Source: JASHVB01 sp049522565 (GTDB lineage Bacteria; Pseudomonadota; Alphaproteobacteria; Acetobacterales; Acetobacteraceae). Taken from it: a stretch of DNA of 19,507 nucleotides. This document shows positions 13,447 to 19,507 of this stretch, piece by piece. Under the pieces are notes generated by a model. That model did no database searches. It had not been told where the DNA came from and saw only the letters and a program-made list of their open reading frames with translations. The stretch lies in contig JBEKNT010000081.1 of the NCBI GenBank assembly GCA_049522565.1, positions 1 through 19,507 on the forward strand, read 5' to 3'. The stretch's first letter is position 1. Every line of letters starts with the position of its first letter. Position numbers and translations under genes: made by a program.

Positions 13447-14691
13447 CTACTTGTTGGCCGCCGCCGCCGCAACGTGCTTCTGCACCACCTCGGGATAGGC
13501 GCGGAACCAATCGGTCTTGCGCACCAGCTTGCCGCCCTCGACCTGCCAGACCTGGACGAAACCGCCGCCTTCGTGGTCCGCCGCCGTAAGTTTCACCGGC
13601 GCGACGATGCCGCCCAGCGTGAAGTCGTGGATTTGCTCGAAGCCGTGCTTGACGTCCTCGCCGGTCGGCGCGGCGCCACCCTTGGCGACGATGGCGTTAT
13701 GGATTGCCTGCACATGCAGCGCCGCCCAGGCAATGCCGCGGTTGTAATAGACGCTCGCCTGCATCTCCTTGGGCGGCGGCTTACCCTCCTTGGCGTACAT
13801 CGCAATGATTTCCTTGCTCACCGGATAGTCGTTGCCGACCCCGGCGAACTGGATCGTGTTGTAGCCGTTCACCGCGGCATAGCCGCCCGCCGCTTCGATA
13901 TCCGGCTCGGCCGATGCCCAGACGAAGCCGATCACCTTGCGCAGCGGATAGCCATTGCCCTTGAGTGCCTTCAGCGCGAGCGAGGGCGAACGGCCAAACA
14001 GGTGAATAAGCACGAAGTCAGGCCGGTTCCTCTGGGCGATGTCGAGCGCCTGCGAATTCACATCGAGGCCGGGCGGCGGCACGGCGAACTCGGTCAATTC
14101 GAAGCCCTCGATCGTCTGTAAATCATGCAACACCGGCAGCGGCTCCCGCCCGGCCGGATTGTCGTAAAACATATAGGCGATCTTCTTGCCTTTGAGCGAT
14201 CCGCCGAGCTGCTTCTTGGCGTAGTCGATCGCCCCGGCCGCCTGCGACCAGTAGCCCGCGGCCAACGGGAACACGTACGGATACAGCTTGCCGTCAGCCG
14301 AGGCGGCGATGCCGAAGCCGGGCGAGGTGCAGGTGATCTTGCTGTCCTGGCATTGCTGCGCCACGGCCATGATCATCGGTGTCCCGTACACCGCCATGGT
14401 GATCGCGCCGGCCTGCTTCTCGCTCTGGAAGGCTTCGACCGCCGGCGGCACCTTGTACTGGTTGTCGATGTCGATCAGCTTGATGTGGTAGCCGTCGACG
14501 CCACCCTTGCTGTTGATCAGGTCGATATAGTCATGCACGCCGGGACACGCATTGGAGCCGACGATCTCGGTGGGGCCGGTGCGATCGCATTGCATACCGA
14601 AGACGATCTCCTTGGTCTGCGCCTGCGCCGGCGCGGCGGCAAACAGACCGGCGGCGAGCACCACCGACTGCCAGAGGATGTTTTTGTTCAT
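13447..14691 (-). CDS. Branched-chain amino acid-type ABC transporter substrate-binding protein
   Basis: A periplasmic binding protein of the Peripla_BP_6/LivK-like family (414 aa). A Sec signal peptide is clear: a basic start MNKN, a hydrophobic core, and AQA-Q cleavage after residue 24. The mature part begins with KEIVFGMQCDRTGPTEIVG. The segments NSKGGVDGYHIKLIDIDNQY and LKGKKIAYMFYDN, followed by the FVQVWQVEGGKLV C-terminus, fit the family. The ATG at 14691 is preceded by GGGAGGA at about six bases. It is larger than amino-acid-specific LivK and belongs to the broad group that includes binding proteins for aromatic acids, amides and other carboxylates. It sits between livM and livF. With two ligase genes in the operon, a carboxylic acid ligand is more likely than leucine. 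Confidence 0.9.
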   Translation of the reverse strand: MNKNILWQSVVLAAGLFAAAPAQAQTKEIVFGMQCDRTGPTEIVGSNACPGVHDYIDLINSKGGVDGYHIKLIDIDNQYKVPPAVEAFQSEKQAGAITMAVYGTPMIMAVAQQCQDSKITCTSPGFGIAASADGKLYPYVFPLAAGYWSQAAGAIDYAKKQLGGSLKGKKIAYMFYDNPAGREPLPVLHDLQTIEGFELTEFAVPPPGLDVNSQALDIAQRNRPDFVLIHLFGRSPSLALKALKGNGYPLRKVIGFVWASAEPDIEAAGGYAAVNGYNTIQFAGVGNDYPVSKEIIAMYAKEGKPPPKEMQASVYYNRGIAWAALHVQAIHNAIVAKGGAAPTGEDVKHGFEQIHDFTLGGIVAPVKLTAADHEGGGFVQVWQVEGGKLVRKTDWFRAYPEVVQKHVAAAAANK

Positions 14692-14716
14692 GCTATTCCT
14701 CCCATGATTTGTTGCG

Positions 14717-15781
14717 TCAGTACGAGAACGGCCAGAAGCGGAAGTAATTGCGGAAATTCCGCCACAGCCGGTTGAGCCCCTCCGGCTCGACGATCAGGAA
14801 CAGGATGATCGCCAGCCCGAACACGGTCAGCCGGAGGTTCGGGATCGTCGAGGCAAGCGTGTTCTCGCTCATCAGAAACCCGCCCACATCCTGCATCACC
14901 ACGCGGATCAGGATGGGCAGCAGCGTGACGAACGCCGCGCCGAGGATCGACCCGAGCACCGAACCGAGCCCGCCGATGATGATCATCGCGAGATAGTCGA
15001 TCGAGACGTCGATCTGGAATTGCTCATAATTCGCAATCCCAAGATAATAGGTGTACAGCACGCCGGTCACGCCCGCATAAAACGACGAGATCGCGAAGGC
15101 GAGCAGTTTGTAGCGGAAGATGTCGATGCCGGTGATCTCGGCGGCGATGTCCTGATCGCGGATGGCGACGAAGGCACGGCCGAACCGGCTGCGCACCAGG
15201 TTCAACGTGGCGACGGTCGCGACCGCCGCGGCGGCCAGCAGCGGGAAGTACAGCTCGCGCTGGGTCTCGAAGCGAAACCCGAACAGCGACGGCTTCGGCA
15301 CCGGGATCGATGCCTGCGCGCCCCCCGAAACGAACGGCACGTGGTTGATCGTCCACTCGATGATAAGCTGAGCGGCAAGCGTGGTGATCGCCAGGTAGAG
15401 CCCCTTGATGCGCAGGCTCGGGATACCCACAGCGGCACCGATCAGCGCCGCCATCAGCCCGCCGGCCGGCAAGGTGATCCAGAACGGCAGCCCGAGCCGC
15501 ACCGCGAGATTGGCGGCGGTATAGGCACCCACGGACATGAACGCGCCATGCCCGATCGAGATCTGGCCGGTATAGCCCACGAGAATATTCAGCCCGAGCG
15601 CCCCGACCACGGCGATGCAGATCAGGTTGAGCTGCGACAGCCCATACTCGCCCAGCAGCAGCGGCGCGGCGAGGAGCAAAACGATGATGCCGCCGATGGC
15701 CTTGCGGGCGATCGGCAGCGGAAACAGCGCCATGTCGGCGGCGTAGGTGGTCTTGAATACGCCGGCTTCGCGGTGGATCAT
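14717..15781 (-). CDS. livM: Branched-chain amino acid-type ABC transporter permease LivM
   Basis: An inner-membrane permease of the HAAT importer (354 aa) with about eight to ten hydrophobic segments. The signature GYTGQISIGHGAF is at 69-81, followed by SVGAYTAA. A conserved SLRIKGLYLAITTLA and the ATPase-contact loop around SRFGRAFVAIRDQDIAAEITG are visible. The N-terminus REAGVFKTTYAADMALFP is characteristic of LivM proteins in ligase-linked liv clusters, as I recall, supporting the start at 15781. The gene begins four bases after livH ends, and the binding-protein gene follows 25 bp downstream. Confidence 0.92.
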   Translation of the reverse strand: MIHREAGVFKTTYAADMALFPLPIARKAIGGIIVLLLAAPLLLGEYGLSQLNLICIAVVGALGLNILVGYTGQISIGHGAFMSVGAYTAANLAVRLGLPFWITLPAGGLMAALIGAAVGIPSLRIKGLYLAITTLAAQLIIEWTINHVPFVSGGAQASIPVPKPSLFGFRFETQRELYFPLLAAAAVATVATLNLVRSRFGRAFVAIRDQDIAAEITGIDIFRYKLLAFAISSFYAGVTGVLYTYYLGIANYEQFQIDVSIDYLAMIIIGGLGSVLGSILGAAFVTLLPILIRVVMQDVGGFLMSENTLASTIPNLRLTVFGLAIILFLIVEPEGLNRLWRNFRNYFRFWPFSY

Positions 15782-15785
15782 GACG

Positions 15786-16673
15786 CTATACCCGCTCGAT
15801 CCGGCGCGTGCCGAACATGCCGTACGGCCGGATCATCAGCGCGATCACCATCAGCACGTAAGGCGCGAAATCCTTGGTCCCGCCGCCGACCAGCGGGTCG
15901 AGGTAACCGGCGGCCAGGTTCTCCACCACCCCGACGATGAGGCCGCCCAGCACGGCCCCGCCGATCGAATCGAGGCCGCCCAGGATCACCACCGGGAATA
16001 CCTTGAGCCCGACCAGCGCGAGTTGCACATCGACGCCCAGCATCGCGCCCCACATCACGCCGCCGAGTGCGGAGACGATGCCGGCCATGGCCCAGGCGAG
16101 GGCGAAATAGCGCGTCACGTTGACGCCCATCGCGGTTGCCACCTGCTGGTCGTCCGCCATCGCCCGCATCGCGACGCCGACGCGGCTGCTGCGGAAGAAC
16201 CAGGTGAATACGACCAGGCACAAAACGGCGACCGCCGCGCCGGCGACCTGCACCGGCTGCAATGCCAGCGGACCGATCTCGATCGGATCGTCGCCGAGCG
16301 GCAGCTCGATCGTGCGGGTGTCGACGCCGAAAATCATCGGCACGATTCCGCGCAGTATGGCCGCGAGGCCGATTGTCGCCATGATGACGGCGACCACCGG
16401 CCGGCCCAGCAGTGGGCGCAGGACGACGCGTTCAAGCAGGAAGCTGAAGGCGACCATCGCGGCGAGCGCCGCCAGCACGCCAAGCCAGAAGCTCGCCGCG
16501 GCCGCCGCGACGACCGCTGCGATGACGGCCGGCGCCATGACGAACTCGCCCTGCGCGAAGTTGATCGCGTCGGTCGCCTTGTAGACGAGCACGAAACCGA
16601 GGGCAATCAGCGCGTACATCAGTCCGATGAGCACGCCGTTGGTAACCAGCAGGAAGGTGAAGTTCCAGTTCAT
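15786..16673 (-). CDS. livH: Branched-chain amino acid-type ABC transporter permease LivH
   Basis: The second inner-membrane permease (295 aa), partner of LivM. The N-terminal helix region GLMYALIALGFVLVYKAT leads into the hallmark NFAQGEFVM (38-46). The ATPase-coupling loop VGVAMRAMADDQQVATAMGV lies in the middle, and the family segment LKVFPVVILGGLDSIGGAVL near the C-terminal third. About eight membrane segments; normal length. It follows the acyl-CoA synthetase gene after 39 bp and almost abuts livM. A second ATG five bases upstream is out of frame. Confidence 0.92.
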   Translation of the reverse strand: MNWNFTFLLVTNGVLIGLMYALIALGFVLVYKATDAINFAQGEFVMAPAVIAAVVAAAAASFWLGVLAALAAMVAFSFLLERVVLRPLLGRPVVAVIMATIGLAAILRGIVPMIFGVDTRTIELPLGDDPIEIGPLALQPVQVAGAAVAVLCLVVFTWFFRSSRVGVAMRAMADDQQVATAMGVNVTRYFALAWAMAGIVSALGGVMWGAMLGVDVQLALVGLKVFPVVILGGLDSIGGAVLGGLIVGVVENLAAGYLDPLVGGGTKDFAPYVLMVIALMIRPYGMFGTRRIERV

Positions 16674-16712
16674 CTCATGCTAACCGGGCCATTGGTGCGG
16701 TCGGCAGCATTG

Positions 16713-18632
16713 CTAAGCCGCCTCCCGCCGCGGCTCGCTCGCCCCGACGCCAAGGATCGCCACCGTGCCACGCACGATCGCCTTGCGGCCGTCCTCGTAG
16801 GTGATCTCCAGCGTGGTCTCCACGCTCTCGGCGCCGGAGTAGAGGGCCTCGATCACCGCGGCGTATTTCTCCGCCACGAAGCCGCGGCGCACCTTACGGG
16901 TGCGGGTCATCTCCGCATCGTCGGCTTCGAGCTCTTTCGCCAGCAGCAGGAAGCGGCGCACCCGCTGCCCTGCGGGCAACGACGCATTGCACTTTTCCAG
17001 TTCCGCGGCGATGAGCGCGGCAATCTCCGGCTTGCCCGCGAGATCCATGTAGCTGGTGTAAGCCAGGCCGCGCCGCTCGGCCCAGTTCCCCACAGTGCCC
17101 ATGTCGATCGCAATCATCGCCGCGACGAACGGCCGAGCGTTGCCGAAGGCGACGACCTCGCGAATGAACGGGCTGAATTTCAGCTTGTTCTCGATGAATT
17201 GCGGCGCGAAGGCCTCGCCGGTCTGGAGTTTGCCCACGTCGCGCGCGCGGTCGATCACGACAAGATGGCCACGCGGATCGACGAAGCCTGCGTCACCCAT
17301 GCGAAGCCAGCCATCCGGTGTGAACGCGGCTTGTGTCGCCGCTTCCTGCCGGTAGTAGCCCGCGAACACGCCAGGCGCCCGTGCCTGCACCTCGCCGTCG
17401 GGATCGATCCGCAACTCCACATCCGGCAACGGCCGGCCGACGCTGTTCGGATCGGCCTCGCCATTGGGCTGGCACGCGAGCAACGCGGACACCTCGGTCG
17501 CGCCGTAGATCTGCTTGAGGTTCACGCCGACGCCGCGGAAGAAGCGGAACGTGTCCGCGCCGAGCGGCGCGCCGCCGGTGTAGCAGGCACGCGTCCGTGC
17601 CAGCCCGAGCTGGTCGCGCAGCGGGCGATAGACAAAGAACTCGCCCAGTGCACAGCCAAGTCGCAGCGACACCGGTAGCGGCTTGCGCTCTGCTCTTAGC
17701 AACTCGCGCTGTTCGGCAAGCGCGCGGAACCGCTCGAAGGTCACGCGTTTCAGCGGCGAGGCATTGGCCGCGCGCACCGAGAGATCGCTCAGCATCGCTT
17801 CCCAAATGCGTGGCGGCGCGATCAGTCCGGTCGGGCCGAGCTCGCGCAGGTCGCGCCGCACCGTCTCCGGGCTCTCCGGGCAGCTCGTCGTCATACCGGT
17901 GACCAGGGTCAGTGCCAGGCTGAACGCGGTGTCGCCGACCCAGGCCATCGGCAGGTAGGAGAGCCACTCGTCGCCTGCGCGGATGCCTTCCGCCTTGGCG
18001 AAGTTCTCCGCCGCGGCAATCATGCTGCGGTGGCTTATCATCGCCCCCTTGGGCGCACCCGTGGTGCCCGAGGTATAGGCGATCAGCGCGATGTCGTTCT
18101 CCGTGCCGGCGTCGATCGCCCGATCGATCAGGCCGGGGTCGGCTGCGAGCAGCGCCTGCCCGGCCGCCTCGATCGCGGGAAACGCAGCGAGCAGCGCGTC
18201 GCGATAGTGACTCATCCCGCGCGGGTCGTCGTAGATCAAACGCCGCAACGCCGGCACCTTCTCGCGCAACGACAGGATCTTGTCCGCCTGCTCCTGATCC
18301 TCGGCAACCACGATCGATACGCCGGCGTGGTCGAGCACATACGCCAGTTCGCTCGCGATCGAATCCTGATAGACCGGCACCGCGATCCCGCCGAGCGCGT
18401 GCGCGGCAAGCTGCGCGGCATAGAGGCGCGGGCGGTTGTCGCCGATCACGGCGAGCCGGTCGCCGCGTCCGAACCCTTCGGCGGAAAGCCCGGCGGCGAA
18501 GTCGCGCACATGCGCGAAGTAGTCGCGCCAGCGCCAGGTCTGCCACACGCCGCGATCCTTCTCGCGGATGCCCGCGCGATCGCCCCAGTCGCGCGCGTTG
18601 CGCCGCAGCAGCGCGGGGAGGGTGGCACTCAT
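16713..18632 (-). CDS. Long-chain-type acyl-CoA synthetase (AMP-binding ligase)
   Basis: A cytosolic adenylate-forming enzyme (639 aa) that activates a carboxylic acid with ATP and CoA. The P-loop YTSGTTGAPKG is at 186-196, A5 YGATE at 376-380, GWLRMGD at 441-447 with D447, DRARD at 461-465 with R464, and MTRTRKVRR at 575-583 with the probable catalytic lysine K580. The length and the inserted region between A3 and A5 are those of FadD15/long-chain acyl-CoA synthetases rather than short-chain ones. The DVGKLQTGEAFAP stretch replaces the more common DxIxxSxGE. It starts at ATG 18632, overlapping the livG TGA by four bases (ATGA), which shows translational coupling. The embedded position between livG and livH argues that its substrate is the solute the transporter brings in. 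The exact acid is unknown. Confidence 0.9.
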   Translation of the reverse strand: MSATLPALLRRNARDWGDRAGIREKDRGVWQTWRWRDYFAHVRDFAAGLSAEGFGRGDRLAVIGDNRPRLYAAQLAAHALGGIAVPVYQDSIASELAYVLDHAGVSIVVAEDQEQADKILSLREKVPALRRLIYDDPRGMSHYRDALLAAFPAIEAAGQALLAADPGLIDRAIDAGTENDIALIAYTSGTTGAPKGAMISHRSMIAAAENFAKAEGIRAGDEWLSYLPMAWVGDTAFSLALTLVTGMTTSCPESPETVRRDLRELGPTGLIAPPRIWEAMLSDLSVRAANASPLKRVTFERFRALAEQRELLRAERKPLPVSLRLGCALGEFFVYRPLRDQLGLARTRACYTGGAPLGADTFRFFRGVGVNLKQIYGATEVSALLACQPNGEADPNSVGRPLPDVELRIDPDGEVQARAPGVFAGYYRQEAATQAAFTPDGWLRMGDAGFVDPRGHLVVIDRARDVGKLQTGEAFAPQFIENKLKFSPFIREVVAFGNARPFVAAMIAIDMGTVGNWAERRGLAYTSYMDLAGKPEIAALIAAELEKCNASLPAGQRVRRFLLLAKELEADDAEMTRTRKVRRGFVAEKYAAVIEALYSGAESVETTLEITYEDGRKAIVRGTVAILGVGASEPRREAA

Positions 18633-19465
18633 GCCGCACCGCCCAGATAAGCGGCGATCACCGCCGGATTGGCCTGCACCTCATCCGGCCGGCCCGCCGC
18701 GATAAGTCGGCCGCCGTCGAGCACCACGACCTGGTCCGAAATGTCCATCACCACGCCCATGTCGTGCTCGATCAGCAGGAGAGTCACGCCACGCTCCTGG
18801 TTCACGTCCAGGATGAAGCGGGCCATATCCTCCTTCTCCTCCTGGTTCATTCCGCCCATCGGCTCGTCCAACAACAGCAGCCGAGGCTCGACGGCAAGCG
18901 CACGTCCCAGTTCGACGCGCTTGCGCAAGCCATAGGCGAGCGAGCCGCTGAGTTGTTTACGAATATCTTGCAGGCGGAGGAACTCGATGATCTCCTCGCA
19001 CCGTTCGCGATGGGCGATCTCCTCGCGTTGCGCCAGCCCCCAGTAGATCATGCTGCGCAGCACGCCGGCGCGCATATGCACGTGCCGGCCGAGCATGATG
19101 TTGTCGAGCACCGACAGCCCGCCGAACAGCGCGATGTTCTGGAACGTCCGCGCGATGCCCAGCGCCGCGATCTCGCTCGGCCGCTTGCGCGTGATCTCAC
19201 GCCCCTCGAAGGTGATGATGCCGGCACTCGGGCGGTAGAAGCCGGAGATCATGTTGAGCAGCGAGGTCTTGCCCGCGCCGTTCGGCCCGATGACGGACAC
19301 GATTGAACCCTGCGGCACATCGAGTGACACGTCGCGCACCGCGACCACGCCGCCGAAGCGTTTGGCGACCGCCTTGACGTGCAGGATCGGCGCGAGATCG
19401 ATGGGGCGCGGGGCAGGGAACCCCGCTGCGAGATCGCATATCGGCTCGGCTAGCTGGTCAGCCAT
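18629..19465 (-). CDS. livG: Branched-chain amino acid-type ABC transporter ATPase LivG
   Basis: An ATPase subunit of the HAAT importer (278 aa from ATG 19465). Walker A GPNGAGKT is at 60-67, Q-loop ARTFQN at 105-110, signature-position LAYGLRKR at 176-183, Walker B LLLLDEP at 196-202 with E201, and switch histidine H234 in IEHDMG. The signature LAYGLRKR differs from the more usual LSYGxQKR by a glutamine-to-arginine change. The N-terminus is about 25 residues longer than typical LivG. An in-frame TTG at 19486 would add seven residues; I prefer the ATG because the extra residues are not conserved-looking, but neither has a strong ribosome site. It is the first operon gene visible; the promoter or further genes may lie beyond 19507. 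Confidence 0.9.
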   Translation of the reverse strand: MADQLAEPICDLAAGFPAPRPIDLAPILHVKAVAKRFGGVVAVRDVSLDVPQGSIVSVIGPNGAGKTSLLNMISGFYRPSAGIITFEGREITRKRPSEIAALGIARTFQNIALFGGLSVLDNIMLGRHVHMRAGVLRSMIYWGLAQREEIAHRERCEEIIEFLRLQDIRKQLSGSLAYGLRKRVELGRALAVEPRLLLLDEPMGGMNQEEKEDMARFILDVNQERGVTLLLIEHDMGVVMDISDQVVVLDGGRLIAAGRPDEVQANPAVIAAYLGGAA

Positions 19466-19507
19466 CGGCGCCCTGAGCACAGCCAAGGAACCCGCCGTCT
19501 GGACGTC

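Noticed and set aside
15747..17678. Plus-strand frame of 643 codons
   Set aside because: Antisense to livH and the acyl-CoA synthetase, both of which have complete motifs on the minus strand.

Overview
The window is GC-rich and densely coded, mostly on the minus strand. Several things point to an alphaproteobacterium: high GC, a liv-type transporter cluster carrying CoA ligase genes, twin-arginine-like signal peptides on three binding proteins, an RHH_4-type ribbon-helix-helix protein, and GC-rich intergenic palindromes. A Rhodospirillales/Acetobacteraceae-type genome is my best guess, but no rRNA or other phylogenetic marker is present. I see no tRNA, rRNA, CRISPR array or intact insertion sequence.

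Layout. (1) 1-110: two strong inverted repeats at the edge. (2) 114-3138, minus strand: a glycerophosphodiester phosphodiesterase, then a Rieske ring-hydroxylating oxygenase alpha subunit, closely followed by a cis-prenyltransferase of the short-chain (actinobacterial Z-FPP synthase-like) type. (3) 3254-4879, plus strand: a lone family-5 (peptide/opine/nickel type) solute-binding protein with a good sigma-70 promoter, closed by a ~40-bp-arm inverted repeat at the convergent junction. (4) 9453-5007, minus strand: a CUT1-type sugar/polyol ABC operon of two permeases and then two tandem, paralogous binding proteins overlapping by GTGA. No ATPase gene is present. (5) 9937-10236, plus strand: a small ribbon-helix-helix protein, divergent from that operon. 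(6) 10285-10778: a frameshifted GxxExxY (PDDEXK_3-like) gene enclosed by inward-facing ~43-bp imperfect inverted repeats, followed by ~360 bp with no recognisable gene. (7) 19465-11142, minus strand, continuing off the right edge or starting just there: a branched-chain-amino-acid-type ABC operon livG - acyl-CoA synthetase - livH - livM - livK - livF - PaaK-like ligase.

How it works together. In the right half, a high-affinity HAAT-type transporter is co-transcribed with two adenylate-forming enzymes. The simplest reading is uptake of a carboxylic acid (aromatic, fatty or related) and its conversion to a CoA thioester, rather than ordinary leucine transport. In the left half, the sugar-type transporter must borrow an ATPase from elsewhere and appears to have diversified its binding specificity by tandem duplication.

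The most unusual structures are the inverted-repeat-bounded GxxExxY remnant, the PaaK-like ligase lacking a canonical P-loop, the tandem binding proteins, and a recurrent C-rich/G-rich hairpin that occurs several times, once nested inside another palindrome. No wholly new defence or mobile system is evident.
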